A stretch of 64,000 nt of DNA from DATGMB01 sp035293845. Lineage in GTDB: Bacteria; Acidobacteriota; Terriglobia; Bryobacterales; Bryobacteraceae. The stretch lies in the NCBI GenBank assembly GCA_035293845.1, contig DATGMB010000223.1, positions 20,806-84,805 on the forward strand. The letters are read 5' to 3'. Both the position numbers and the translations under genes were made by a program. Shown piece by piece: positions 34,029 through 43,774 of the stretch; the stretch's first letter is position 1, and each line of letters starts with the position of its first letter. The notes under the pieces were generated by a model that saw only the letters and a program-made list of their open reading frames with translations, searched no databases and had not been told where the DNA came from.

Positions 34029-37000
34029 CTACTCTCCTTCTTGGAACTCCGGATCCGGCAGCGGCAGATTGTCGCTGCTGCTGGCCGTCCAGACATACAG
34101 CGTCGGCAGCAGGAACACGTTCATGATCATCGCCATCATCAGCCCGCCCACGATCACGATCGCAAACGGCCGCTGGGAATCCGAGCCGATGGCATGCGAC
34201 GTGGCCGCCGGAATCAGCCCCAGCGTCGCCACCAGCGTGGTCATCATGATCGGCCGCAGCCGCAGCACCGCTCCTTCCACCGCCGCATCGATCACGGAAT
34301 GCCCGCGCGCGCGGAGCTGGTTGATATACTCCAGCATGATCACGCCCGTCTGCACGCACACGCCGAACAGCGCTAGGAATCCGACGCCCGAAGACACGCT
34401 GAAGTGCGTCCCGGTCAGCAGCAGCGCCAGCAGGCCGCCGAGCGGAGCCATCGCGATGTTCGCCAGCATCAGGCTCGACCACTTGAAGGAGTGGAACATC
34501 GTGTACAGGATGATGAAGATCACCAGCACCGTGACCGGCAGTACGATCATGAGCCGCCTCTGCGAGCGCTGCTGGCTGGCGTATTCGCCTGCCCAACTGA
34601 TCCGGTAGCCTTGCGGCAGCTTGACCTCGCGATCCACGGCCTTCATCGCCTGTTCCACCGTGCTGCCCAGGTCGCGCCCGCGCACGCTGTACTTGATCGC
34701 CACGTAGCGCGAATTTTCCTCGCGGTAGATCTCCGACGCGCCGTCCAGGGTCTGGACATCGCACAACTGCGCGAGCGAAACGCGTTCGCCCGAGGGCGCC
34801 GCCAACCGGATGTTCGCGATCGCCTCCTTGGTGTCCCGGTACGGCGCCTGGTACCGCAGCACCAGATCGTAGCGGCGCTCGCCCTGCAGCACCTGGGTCA
34901 GCGCATTGCCGCCCACGGCAGTCTGGATGGCGTCCTGCACATCCGAAACGTTGATGCCGTAGCGCGCAGCCGCCGCGCGGTTCACCGTGAAATCGAGGTT
35001 CGGCTGCCCGATCACGCGGAACAGGCCCAGGTCCTCGACACCCGGGATTTTCCGCATCACGTTCACGATCGCATCGCCCTTTTCCTCGAGCACCTTCAGA
35101 TCGTCGCCGTAAATCTTGATCGCCAGTTCGCCCTTGACGCCGCTCACCGCCTCTTCCATGTTGTCCGCGATCGGCTGGGAAAAGTTCCACAGCACCCCCG
35201 GCAGCTTCTCCACCGCACGGTCCATGGCCGCGATCAGCTCTTCCTTGTTCTGGTGGAACACGGGCCGCCATTGCTCCTTCGGCTTCAGGTCGACGAAGTA
35301 CTCGGTGTTGAAGAAGCCGGTGGTGTCGGTGCCGTCGTCCGGCCGCCCCACCTGCGAAACCACCTTCGTCACCTCCGGAAACGAGCAGAAGATCACGCGC
35401 GCCTGATTCATCAGCCGGGTGCCTTCGGTCGGTCCGGTGCTCGGCGCCAGCGTGCCGCGCGCCCAGATGGCCCCTTCGTCGAGGTGCGGCAGGAATTCCG
35501 AGCCGATAATGCCGCTGGTGAGCAGGTATACCGCCGCGCATACGCTGGCCACGGCCACTCCGACGGTCACATACCGCGCGCGGATCGCCGCCCGCAGCGC
35601 TTTGCGGTAGCGGTCGATGAGGTAGCCCAGCACCGGATTGTGCCATTCGCGGATCTGCCCGCGAAATACGAAGCTCGAAAGCACCGGCGCCAGCACCATG
35701 GAAAAGACCAGGGCTCCCAGCAGCGCAAACGCCACCGTCCACGCCATCGGCTTGAACAGCCGCCCCTCCACGCTCTGCAGCGTGAAAATGGGCAGGTACG
35801 CCGTGATGATGATGCCGATCGCGTAAAATACCGGCCGCTGTACTTCGTGCGCCGCCTCCCGGATCTGCGAGATCACGCTGCGCGGATCGCCGGCCTGCCG
35901 CCGCGACAGGTGCCGTACGATATTCTCGACCATCACCACCGCGCCGTCCACCACCATCCCGAAATCGAGCGCGCCGAGCGAGAGCAGGTTGGCCGGGATA
36001 TGGCGCAAATCGAGGCAGATGGCCGCGAACAACAGCGAAAACGGAATGGTGAAGGCCACCACCAGCGCGCCCCGCACATTGCCGAGAAAAAGGAACAGGA
36101 TCAGCGCCACCAGAATGATGCCTTCCGCCAGGTTGTGCTTCACCGTGTGGGTCGTGAAGTGGACCAGATCGCTGCGATCGAGAAATGGCACCACCTTCAC
36201 GCCCTTCGGCAGAATGTGATCGTTCAGCTCCTGGACCTTGGCGTGGATGGCCTCCAGCGTCGCATCCGAGTTGGCGCCCTTGCGCAGGAGTACGATGCCT
36301 TCGACGACGTCGTCGTTGTCGAGGATCGTGCCGTCCTGGCGGTGAATCGCCTTCCCGATCCGGCCCAGCCGGATTTTCGGGCCCTGCGTGACGCTCGCAA
36401 TGTCGGCGATCCGGACCGGCGTTCCGTTCTGCGTTTTGATCACCGTCTGCGAGATGTCGTCCACGTGCTGCACGAGGCCGATCGAGCGCACGTTCACCTG
36501 CTGCAAACCCTCTTCGATGAAGCTCCCGCCCGCGTTGACGTTGTTGTTCGTCAACTGCTGCTCCACCTGCCCCAGGTTCAGCCCGTAAGCCACCAGCTTG
36601 GCCGGGTCCAGCCGCACCTGGTACTCCATCGTCGTGCCGCCGAAGCTCACCACGTCCACCACGTTCGGCACCGATTTGAACTGCTTCTCGAGCACCCAGT
36701 CCTCGAGCGACTTGAGCTCCATCAGGTCGTATCGCGGGTTGGTGCTGTGCAGCGTGTACCAGTAGATCTGCCCGACCGGGCTGTAATCCGTGCCGATCTG
36801 CGGCTGCAGGTTCTGCGGCAGCGTGACCATCGAGAGCCGCTCCAGCACTTTTTGGCGGTTCCAGTCGTTCTCCGAATCGTCATCGAAGATCAGCATTACG
36901 CTGGAGAGTCCGAACAGCGAGGTCGACCGGAGATGCTGCAGATGCGGCAACCCGTTCATGACCACTTCGATCGGCACCGTGACCTGCTGCTCGACCTCCT

Positions 37001-37175
37001 CGGCGGCGCGCCCCGGCCACTGCGTGATGACCTGAACGTAGTTGTTGGCCACGTCCGGGTACGCCTCGATCGGCAGCCGTTCGAAGGAAATCACACCCCA
37101 GACGAACAGTAAAATAGCGAGCGCCACCACCAGCAGGCGGTTGTTGAGAGCGAAATCGACAAGACCGCGGATCAT
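34029..37175 (-). CDS. RND efflux pump of the heavy-metal (CusA/CzcA) family
   Basis: A 1048-residue proton-driven inner-membrane exporter of cations. The first transmembrane helix starts at residue 12, and the family motif GALDFGMVVDGAVVMVENIV in TM4 carries the paired Asp/Glu of the heavy-metal branch. The large periplasmic loops (porter and docking domains) are present with twelve predicted helices. Typical partners, the membrane-fusion protein and the outer-membrane channel, are not in the window, so the pump may borrow them or they may lie elsewhere. The gene is divergent from the LuxR-type regulator at 37312. The metal specificity cannot be read from the sequence. Confidence 0.93.
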   Translation of the reverse strand: MIRGLVDFALNNRLLVVALAILLFVWGVISFERLPIEAYPDVANNYVQVITQWPGRAAEEVEQQVTVPIEVVMNGLPHLQHLRSTSLFGLSSVMLIFDDDSENDWNRQKVLERLSMVTLPQNLQPQIGTDYSPVGQIYWYTLHSTNPRYDLMELKSLEDWVLEKQFKSVPNVVDVVSFGGTTMEYQVRLDPAKLVAYGLNLGQVEQQLTNNNVNAGGSFIEEGLQQVNVRSIGLVQHVDDISQTVIKTQNGTPVRIADIASVTQGPKIRLGRIGKAIHRQDGTILDNDDVVEGIVLLRKGANSDATLEAIHAKVQELNDHILPKGVKVVPFLDRSDLVHFTTHTVKHNLAEGIILVALILFLFLGNVRGALVVAFTIPFSLLFAAICLDLRHIPANLLSLGALDFGMVVDGAVVMVENIVRHLSRRQAGDPRSVISQIREAAHEVQRPVFYAIGIIITAYLPIFTLQSVEGRLFKPMAWTVAFALLGALVFSMVLAPVLSSFVFRGQIREWHNPVLGYLIDRYRKALRAAIRARYVTVGVAVASVCAAVYLLTSGIIGSEFLPHLDEGAIWARGTLAPSTGPTEGTRLMNQARVIFCSFPEVTKVVSQVGRPDDGTDTTGFFNTEYFVDLKPKEQWRPVFHQNKEELIAAMDRAVEKLPGVLWNFSQPIADNMEEAVSGVKGELAIKIYGDDLKVLEEKGDAIVNVMRKIPGVEDLGLFRVIGQPNLDFTVNRAAAARYGINVSDVQDAIQTAVGGNALTQVLQGERRYDLVLRYQAPYRDTKEAIANIRLAAPSGERVSLAQLCDVQTLDGASEIYREENSRYVAIKYSVRGRDLGSTVEQAMKAVDREVKLPQGYRISWAGEYASQQRSQRRLMIVLPVTVLVIFIILYTMFHSFKWSSLMLANIAMAPLGGLLALLLTGTHFSVSSGVGFLALFGVCVQTGVIMLEYINQLRARGHSVIDAAVEGAVLRLRPIMMTTLVATLGLIPAATSHAIGSDSQRPFAIVIVGGLMMAMIMNVFLLPTLYVWTASSSDNLPLPDPEFQEGE

Positions 37176-37311
37176 GGAATCGGGGGATTTTGGCCGCTAT
37201 TCCAACTGTAGCCATGGAAGGTCCGCTAAACAGCCTATCTTTTGACATCGCTGAACTATCTTTCGGCGCGGCGCCTTTTCAAGCGGGCAGGCGCCGCGCA
37301 AAATAGCTGCT

Positions 37312-37923
37312 ATGATCCGCTTACTGGTGGTGGACAATCAGGCGTTGTTCCGCGAAAGTCTCAGCCACCTGTTCGCCGCGCAACCGGATATGGAGGTGGC
37401 GGGGCAGTGCGGCGCGGCGGGGGACGCTCTCCAGCGGCTTCGCGAAGATGCGGTGGATGTGCTCGTCGTGACCGGGCGCCTCGGGCTGCAGTTCGTCTCG
37501 GAAGCGCGGGCGCAGAGCAATGCCGGCATCGTGCTCATCGCGGAAAACATGGAGCCGAACGTCCTGCTGGCCTCATTCCACAGCGGCGCCCGCGCGATCC
37601 TTTCGCGCGATGTCTCTTCGGATACCTTGACGCGCGCCATCCGCGTGGTTGCCAGCGGCGGGGCGTGGCTGAATCAGGACGTCGTCGACCTGCTGATATC
37701 CGGCAGCGCCGCGCCGGAAGACCGCGTCCTCTCGGAGAAGGAACAGGCCATTCTGAAGGGCATCTCCGAAGGCCTCACGAACCGTGGAATTGCGTCGGCG
37801 CTGCAGATCTCGGAGGGCGCGGTAAAGGCCGCTCTGCACCGGATGTATCGCCGGACGCAGACGGCGACGCGCGCGCAACTGATGCGGCGCATGCTCGCCG
37901 GGGATGCCGGCAAACGCGAGTAA
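37312..37923 (+). CDS. atypical LuxR/NarL-type response regulator lacking the phospho-acceptor
   Basis: A 203-residue regulator with a receiver-like N-terminus (residues 1-118) and a C-terminal LuxR helix-turn-helix (LSEKEQAILKGISEGLTNRGIASALQISEGAVKAALHRMYRR). Alignment with NarL places Thr54 (VLVVTGRLG) at the Asp that is normally phosphorylated, and Arg99 (ILSRD) at the conserved Lys; Asp8 remains of the acidic pocket. It is therefore probably controlled by ligand or protein contact or is constitutive. It is divergent from the RND pump gene and may regulate it. Confidence 0.88.
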   Translation: MIRLLVVDNQALFRESLSHLFAAQPDMEVAGQCGAAGDALQRLREDAVDVLVVTGRLGLQFVSEARAQSNAGIVLIAENMEPNVLLASFHSGARAILSRDVSSDTLTRAIRVVASGGAWLNQDVVDLLISGSAAPEDRVLSEKEQAILKGISEGLTNRGIASALQISEGAVKAALHRMYRRTQTATRAQLMRRMLAGDAGKRE

Positions 37924-38004
37924 CGCCGTGCGGGACGAGCGCTCCACACGTATCGCTCGACAGGTGAACCCTGTGCTACACGGGATCCGTGCTACATTGA
38001 TTCC

Positions 38005-38345
38005 GTGAAGCGGTGAGAAGAATGGCCGATGCGGGCCTTGCCCGCGTCAGCACCCAGGTCCTCCAGGAACTCTATGCAACCGTGACTCTCAAAGTGCAAA
38101 AGCGGCTGTCCCCCGAGCAGGCCTTGCGCTATCTCGAGCGGATGTCCGAGTGGGGCCTGACGAACCTCGACTACCCGATCATCCGCGAGGCCGCACTTTT
38201 GTCACACGCACACAGCCTTTCCTTCTGGGATTCCCTGATCGTCGCCGCCGCCGCCCGCTCGGGCGCCAGGCGGCTCTACAGCGAGGACCTGCGGCACGGC
38301 CGCAAGATCCTCGGCGTCGAAATCGTCAATCCATTCCGGGATTAG
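38005..38345 (+). pseudogene. 5'-truncated PIN-domain toxin remnant
   Basis: The readable part (ATG 38022 or GTG 38013 onward, about 110 residues) matches the middle and end of a PIN toxin: RVSTQVLQELYATVT, LSFWDSLIVAAAARSGARRLYSEDL. The N-terminal strand with the first catalytic Asp is missing and no antitoxin is present. In front lies an intact start region: TACATT at 37993-37998, then GTG 38005 AAG CGG TGA. This suggests that a deletion fused the first codons of the lost operon, out of frame, to the toxin body. Confidence 0.75.
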
Positions 38346-40216
38346 CGCGCCCGCGCCGCGCCGATCTGCGCCAGCAGATCCTCCGAGCCCTCGACGCGCT
38401 GCAGATGCGGATACCGCTCCCCGCCGTGGTAGTCGATGCGGTAGGTCTGGTAGTAATCGCCGTTGCGGATCAGCAGCTCCAATGGCTTAGTGTCCTTTGC
38501 GGTTTGGGCTACGGCTTCGCGCAGCAGCGTCGGGTTGAACTGCCGCCCGTTGACGGCAATCAGCTTCACCGCGGGCGCGATGCCGGCCTGCTGCGCCGGA
38601 CCGCCGTACCGCACGTCCGCGATCTCACCGTCTTCTTCCTTCACCTTGATGCCGATCGAGTACGTCAGATCCACCAGCTTGCGCTCCGCTTCGCTCGCCC
38701 GCCACAGCTCCGAGCGCTCACCGTTATAGACGAGCTTCCAGCCCGCATGTTCGAGGCCGCCGAGCGGGGCGTGCTCGGCCGTCGAATCCAGCCGCTGGTG
38801 GAAGAATGCCGCCCAATCGTTCGGCTGCACCGCGTTCAAGCCGGCCACGATGTCCTCGAATGTGTAGGGCTTCATGGCCGGCGCGCCGCTCTGGCCGCCG
38901 TGGAAGGCGCGGCAGAAATCGTCGAGCGATTTCCGGCCCTTGCTGAGCCGCCGGATCGTCACGTCCGCATCCAGCCAGATCAGCGCTCCTTCCGGGTAGT
39001 AGTCCACGCTGCGGCGGTAGTTTTCGTAGTCGCCGCCCGAATCGTACAGGATCTGCGCCGCGACGGCCGTGTCCTCCAGCGGCCGCCACCGCCGTCCGTA
39101 CGTGTTGTCCATCGCGGCCGCGGTCGCCGCCAGCGAATCGCGGTAATCCTCCGCGCTCCACAGCCCGCTGCGCCGCGTCAGCACCTCGCCCAGATACTGC
39201 GTCAGCCCTTCGTAGACCCACAGCAGGTCGCCCTTCATCGGCGTGTCGTAGCCGCCATCCTTGCCGCCGGCTGTGAGGCCCAGCGGCCTCCGGTATTTGC
39301 CGTTCCAGGAATGCACGAACTCGTGCGGCAGCAGGTCGGCGGCGGCGACCCGCTCCTCGGGGTCGATCAGCGCCCGCTCACTATACCGGTCGTCGCTCGA
39401 TTCGTGATGCTCGAGTCCGAAGTGCGCCACGTGATCGCTCAGCGTGTAGAGAAAGTGATAGTCGCGGTAATGGCGCGCTCCAAACAGCGTCCCCGCCTCC
39501 CGCACCAGGTTCTTGTAGTGCCCGATGGTCTCCGCGTCGGCCTCCAGAGCCCGGTCGCTATCGGCCGCCAGGTTCAGGTAATGCGGGATGCCGTGATCGC
39601 TTCCGAGATCAATCGTGCGGTAGTGCGCGCCCATCGAAATCGGCGAATCGATCAGCGTGGTCAGCGGCGCCGGCTGAAACTCGACCTCGTTGCCCGATTC
39701 CCGCCGGATCGGCAGAGCCGTGCCGTAGCGCCACGATGCCGGAACCTTCAGCGTCGCCTGGTATGCCATGGAATCGGCGTCCGCGCCCTGCGGATACAGC
39801 AGCAGTTGGTTCCAACTCAACACCGCCAGTTGGCTCGTCGTGGAAGCGCCGGAGGAGAAGCCGCCGGCTTCGGGCGACGGCAGAAAATCGAAGGCCACAT
39901 CCAGCGAGGATGCACCGGCCGGCACATCCACGTGGAACGCATACATATTGACGCTGTCGCGCCGCCAGGGAATGACCGCGCCGCCGGCCGCAATCTTCAG
40001 CCCGACCAGGTTCACCACCGGACCCGTGGGGCCGTGCTCGCCCGGAATCCATTCGGGGTAAAGCAGCGTCATCGGACCCGGTTTGGCCGGCAGCACCATG
40101 TTCACGTGGATCACGCGGCGGGCAACGTCCGTGGCGTCCACCCTCAGCGACACCGGCGTCTGGGCAATGGCGGACAGCGAAACCGCGGCCAGCGCGAGCA
40201 GCGTACGGGAAAGCAT
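38342..40216 (-). CDS. M61 family glycyl-aminopeptidase-like metallopeptidase with PDZ domain, secreted
   Basis: A 624-residue exported zinc peptidase. It has a signal peptide (MLSRTLLALAAVSLSAIA, cut near AQTP), an N-terminal beta domain and the gluzincin core with HEFVHSWNGK (near residue 300). The third ligand is Glu in WVYEGLTQYLGEV. A C-terminal PDZ domain (IGIKVKEEDGEIADVRYGGPAQQAGI) follows. M61 enzymes prefer N-terminal Gly or Ala. The start has an extended -10 box (TGATAAGAT) 6 nt upstream. The 3' end overlaps the PIN remnant by 4 bp. Confidence 0.92.
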   Translation of the reverse strand: MLSRTLLALAAVSLSAIAQTPVSLRVDATDVARRVIHVNMVLPAKPGPMTLLYPEWIPGEHGPTGPVVNLVGLKIAAGGAVIPWRRDSVNMYAFHVDVPAGASSLDVAFDFLPSPEAGGFSSGASTTSQLAVLSWNQLLLYPQGADADSMAYQATLKVPASWRYGTALPIRRESGNEVEFQPAPLTTLIDSPISMGAHYRTIDLGSDHGIPHYLNLAADSDRALEADAETIGHYKNLVREAGTLFGARHYRDYHFLYTLSDHVAHFGLEHHESSDDRYSERALIDPEERVAAADLLPHEFVHSWNGKYRRPLGLTAGGKDGGYDTPMKGDLLWVYEGLTQYLGEVLTRRSGLWSAEDYRDSLAATAAAMDNTYGRRWRPLEDTAVAAQILYDSGGDYENYRRSVDYYPEGALIWLDADVTIRRLSKGRKSLDDFCRAFHGGQSGAPAMKPYTFEDIVAGLNAVQPNDWAAFFHQRLDSTAEHAPLGGLEHAGWKLVYNGERSELWRASEAERKLVDLTYSIGIKVKEEDGEIADVRYGGPAQQAGIAPAVKLIAVNGRQFNPTLLREAVAQTAKDTKPLELLIRNGDYYQTYRIDYHGGERYPHLQRVEGSEDLLAQIGAARAR

Positions 40217-40222
40217 AATTTC

Positions 40223-40231
40223 ATCTTATCA
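40223..40231 (-). promoter_or_regulatory. extended -10 box of the M61 peptidase gene
   Basis: On the minus strand TGATAAGAT ends 6 nt before ATG 40216, predicting a leaderless mRNA. Confidence 0.5.
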
Positions 40232-40265
40232 ACGGCTTTTTACCAGCCTGCGTCATCCGTAATAG

Positions 40266-41012
40266 ATGAGATTCGCGCTGCTGTGCCTCACATTTGCCGC
40301 CTGCTCCGGCTTCGCGCAGGGCCCAGGAGATCCGCCGCCGATCCTGGAGATCGTGCAGAGGCCGGGATCTCTCCGAACGCCCGCCAAACCATACGCCGAG
40401 ACCGGTGCGGCGATCAACGTCATCGGGATGAGCGCCGTCACCGGGCTGCCGCAGGAGTGGTTTCTCGAAAACCATTTCACCTATGCGAGCGTCGAGGACC
40501 TCGACCGCGCCATCAACGCCCCCGGCGCGCTGCATCCTATCGCTGAGGGCGAGCCCGCCCGAACCCTCATCGCCACCTGGCAGCCGCAGTGGAGCTATCA
40601 CCCGGAGGAAGCGGCCCGCCTCTTTCCACAAGCCCGATATTTCAACATCACGATCTACCGCCTGGCGAACGGCACGGAGGCGGGTTTCGCCAAGCTCGCA
40701 GCTCTCCGCCGGGCCAATCTGGAAACCCGCAACCTGAATCGTCCGGATATCGCCTATGAAGTAATTTCCGGCGCGCCTTCCGGGATGTATCTCTTCGTGG
40801 CCCCGATCGTCACGTTGCGCAGCGCAGACGAAGGCACACCCAACACCCCGCAATATGCTCTGGGTCTGGCCGATGCCCGGGCCGAGGTCAACAACAACAC
40901 CGCCCCGGCCGATATCAGCCGGGAGCACCTGCTGTTTCGCGTGGAACCGCGCCTGAGCTATGTTTCGGATGATTTCGCCGCCGGGCAGGAGGCATTTTGG
41001 CGCGGTAAGTGA
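40266..41012 (+). CDS. secreted protein of unknown function
   Basis: A 248-residue exported protein with signal peptide MRFALLCLTFAACSGFAQ. The mature part contains NITIYRLANGTEAGFAKLAALRRA and SGMYLFVAPIVTLRSADE, a mixed alpha/beta pattern I cannot match to a family. It recalls acidobacterial secreted proteins with a recurrent 'LEIVQRPG ... VYSAVTGLPQEWFLE' style, possibly quinoprotein- or oxidoreductase-linked. It is divergent from the M61 peptidase and convergent with the kinase gene at 42597. Confidence 0.7.
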   Translation: MRFALLCLTFAACSGFAQGPGDPPPILEIVQRPGSLRTPAKPYAETGAAINVIGMSAVTGLPQEWFLENHFTYASVEDLDRAINAPGALHPIAEGEPARTLIATWQPQWSYHPEEAARLFPQARYFNITIYRLANGTEAGFAKLAALRRANLETRNLNRPDIAYEVISGAPSGMYLFVAPIVTLRSADEGTPNTPQYALGLADARAEVNNNTAPADISREHLLFRVEPRLSYVSDDFAAGQEAFWRGK

Positions 41013-41049
41013 TTGGAGCGCAAACCCATAGCCTGCGCTCCGCGCGGAA

Positions 41050-42597
41050 TCATTCCCCCGCTTTGCGCGTACGGTTATCGCCTTCGAGGACTTCCCGGAC
41101 CTTCTCCGTCAGAGCGTTCGGCGTGAACGGCTTCTGCAGGAAAGCCACTTCCTTGCGTAAGATGCCGCTATTGACCACGGCGTTATCCGTGTACCCGGAC
41201 ATATACAGCACTTTCATGCCGGGCCGCCGTTCCGTAAGCTGACGGGCTAAGTCCCGTCCGCTGATCTTGGGCATCACGACATCCGTAATCAGCAGCTGGA
41301 TCGGCTCCTTGTGCTGTTCGGAAATGCGCTTGGCTTCGAGCGGACCGGCCGCGTCCAGGATCTTGTAACCGTCGCGTTCCAGCGTCTCCCGCACCAGACT
41401 GCGGACCATCTCATCGTCCTCCACCAGCAGCACCGTCTCGGTGCCGCGGGGGGCCTTGCGGGCGGCCTCGCGTTTCTCGACCGTTACCGGCTGATCGATG
41501 CGCGGGAGATACACCTTTACCGATGTCCCGCGCCCCGGCTCGCTGTAGACCTCGACGCTCCCGCCGCTCTGCTTGACGATCCCGAAGACCGTGGAGAGCC
41601 CGAGACCCGTCCCTTTGCCGGTGCCCTTGGTGGTGAAGAACGGTTCGAAGAGCCGCGCCTTGGTGGCCTCATCCATGCCGTACCCGGTATCGCTCACCGC
41701 AACCATGACGTATGGACCAGACCGCACCGCCAAGTGCGCTTTGGCGTAGTTCGTGTCCAGGTTGACGTTGGAGGTCTCTACGGTCAGGACTCCGCCTTTC
41801 GGCATGGCATCACGCGCGTTGACCACCAGGTTCATCAGCACCTGTTCGATCTGCCCGGGATCGGCATTCACGCGGCCGAGGTCCGGCGGCAGCACCAGCC
41901 GCAAATCGATATCCTCCCCAATGAGCCGCTGCAGCATCGAGCTCAGGCTGCTGACCAGTTTGTTCAGATCGAGAACTCGCGGCTGCAGAACCTGCCGCCG
42001 GCTGAAAGCCAACAACTGTTTGGTGAGCGCCGCCGCGCGCTCCCCGGCCTTCATGATCTGTTCGACCGAGTGACGATTAGGATCGCGGCTGTCCAGGTTA
42101 TTCAGAATCAACTGGCTGTAGCCGGTGATAATGGTGAGCAGGTTATTGAAATCGTGCGCCACGCCGCCGGCCAGCATGCCGACGGCCTCCATCTTCTGCG
42201 CCTGGCGAAGCTGCTCCTCGAGATAGCGGCGTCCGGTAATATCCAGGAGAACCGCTAATCGCGCCTTCCGCCCGCCGTACTGAATGTCATGGACGGCAGT
42301 TTCCAACTCGATCACGCGCCCGGTGCTGGTCCGGTGACGCCACACGTTTACGGAAGCAGTCGCGGCAGTGCCGCCGGCGGCGGAAACCCGATCCTCACCA
42401 GGCGGGGGACCGGCGTCGAGATCCGGCAGCTTCTTGGAACGGAACTCCTCACGTGAGTATCCGTACAACTGCGATGCCGCCGCGTTCGCCTCTAACAGTT
42501 CCTGCGACTCCGCGTCGAAGACATACATGGGCTGCGGATGATCTTCGAACAGAAGCCGGAAGCGTTTGTCTCTTTCCTTCAGTAGTTCTACCGGCAT
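41050..42597 (-). CDS. PAS hybrid histidine kinase with C-terminal receiver
   Basis: A 515-residue soluble hybrid kinase. The PAS domain (about 10-125) holds MYVFDAESQELLEANAAA. HisKA has LAGGVAHDFNNLLTIITGY (phospho-His near residue 152), and HATPase has LMNLVVNARDAM, DTGYGMD and TGLGLSTVFGIVKQSGG. The receiver (about 390-508) has LLVEDDEMVRSL, LLITDVVMPKISGRD and the Lys in FLQKPF. This domain order is common in Acidobacteria. No cognate DNA-binding regulator is adjacent. ATG 42597 is preceded at once by a stop in frame, so no longer start exists; no clear ribosome site is seen. Confidence 0.92.
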   Translation of the reverse strand: MPVELLKERDKRFRLLFEDHPQPMYVFDAESQELLEANAAASQLYGYSREEFRSKKLPDLDAGPPPGEDRVSAAGGTAATASVNVWRHRTSTGRVIELETAVHDIQYGGRKARLAVLLDITGRRYLEEQLRQAQKMEAVGMLAGGVAHDFNNLLTIITGYSQLILNNLDSRDPNRHSVEQIMKAGERAAALTKQLLAFSRRQVLQPRVLDLNKLVSSLSSMLQRLIGEDIDLRLVLPPDLGRVNADPGQIEQVLMNLVVNARDAMPKGGVLTVETSNVNLDTNYAKAHLAVRSGPYVMVAVSDTGYGMDEATKARLFEPFFTTKGTGKGTGLGLSTVFGIVKQSGGSVEVYSEPGRGTSVKVYLPRIDQPVTVEKREAARKAPRGTETVLLVEDDEMVRSLVRETLERDGYKILDAAGPLEAKRISEQHKEPIQLLITDVVMPKISGRDLARQLTERRPGMKVLYMSGYTDNAVVNSGILRKEVAFLQKPFTPNALTEKVREVLEGDNRTRKAGE

Positions 42598-42890
42598 TGA
42601 GTGTCAACCGTTGGGGAGGTGACTTTAGGCCGTTTGACCAATAGTGCCACACTCGTTAGCGCCCTGTCGCTATCCGGGCCGGCATGTCTGGCGCAACCGG
42701 CAGCCGCAGTGTCACCAGGAACACAGTTGCCGCCATCCCGTCTGCAAACGGACGAATAGCCCACACTACTCCCCGACTCTCCCACGGCCGGCAAAACGGC
42801 AAAACGCAAGATCCTGCGGTTCCCCGACAAAGTTCGACAGTTTATCCTCACTCCTGCTCCTTTGAGCATACTCATGGACACATTTCGATC

Positions 42891-43766
42891 TCAACCGTGC
42901 CGCCCGCCGCGGGTGTTTCGTATGACACACGTAGATATACAGTATGCGCCGTATAGAACACTATCATCGCCAAGTGCTGCGGGAACAACATCGACACGGG
43001 CGCCGGACCACGGCGTGATCTGACGCGCCAACTCGGCGCGAAGCGGCACAAACAGCCGGTCGTGAGCCTTTGCGATGCCGCCTCCGATCACAATCCTTGC
43101 GGGGTTAAGCAGCATAATTGCTGCTTTTAGTCCCAGCGCCAGATTGGCCGTGTACGAACGCACAAATTCTTCATCCTGCATTAATTCCTTCGCGCTGCGT
43201 CCGTAATCGCGCGCCAGCCACAGGCCGCAGCACATCCGCTCGAAACAGCCCCGGGCCCCGCACAGGCATTCCGGCCCGTCCGGACGGATCGTCAGGTGAC
43301 CAATCTCGCCCGCATACGAGTCCGCGCCACGCCAGATTTCGCCCCTGTGGTAAATGGCGCCCCCGATGCCCGTTGAGAGCGTCATATAGAACAGCGGCGA
43401 GTAGCCCTTCCCCGCCCCGTACGCCGCCTCGCCCAGCGCCCCGACGTTGGCATCGTTATCCATGATCGCCGGCGCGCCGGCCAAATCCGCCACAAAGCCC
43501 GGCAGGTCGAAATCGCGCCAGCCGCCCACATGCGTCGAAAGGACCACGCGCTGCGCGGCATAATTCACGGGACCCCCGAAGCCGATGCCGCAGGCCTCGA
43601 AACGGAATTCTTCGCGCCAGGCCCGCACGATCCCGGCAATCTGCTCAAGCATCCAATGGCGGCCGCCCGCCGCATCGGTCGCGCGCGATTCGCGCCGCAC
43701 CATGCGCGGCCCGTCGAACACCGCCAGCGAGAACTTCGTCCCTCCGATATCGATGGCGAGAATCAT
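42891..43766 (-). CDS. ROK-family glucokinase-like sugar kinase
   Basis: A 291-residue cytoplasmic hexose kinase. Evidence is the phosphate loop (AIDIGGTKFSLAVF), catalytic IMDNDANVGALGEA, nucleotide motif STGIGG and the ROK zinc cluster GHLTIRPDGPECLCGARGCFER, which is of the glucokinase/NagC type and differs from the fructokinase form at 13182. It has no DNA-binding domain, so it should be an enzyme rather than a regulator. TAATAT at 43775-43780 lies 8 nt before ATG 43766. Confidence 0.92.
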   Translation of the reverse strand: MILAIDIGGTKFSLAVFDGPRMVRRESRATDAAGGRHWMLEQIAGIVRAWREEFRFEACGIGFGGPVNYAAQRVVLSTHVGGWRDFDLPGFVADLAGAPAIMDNDANVGALGEAAYGAGKGYSPLFYMTLSTGIGGAIYHRGEIWRGADSYAGEIGHLTIRPDGPECLCGARGCFERMCCGLWLARDYGRSAKELMQDEEFVRSYTANLALGLKAAIMLLNPARIVIGGGIAKAHDRLFVPLRAELARQITPWSGARVDVVPAALGDDSVLYGAYCISTCVIRNTRGGRHG

Positions 43767-43774
43767 TTAGTGAG

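Noticed and set aside
34404..37112. A 902-codon plus-strand open frame
   Set aside because: It is opposite the RND pump gene, with no family motifs and His/Arg-rich composition typical of GC-rich shadows.
37979..37998. A direct repeat (GTGCTACA twice) as a target-site duplication
   Set aside because: Both copies look like TGCTACA-type -10 elements, which recur before many genes here.
38013..38345. An intact small PIN toxin
   Set aside because: The first strand with the catalytic Asp is missing and no antitoxin is adjacent, so it is called a remnant.
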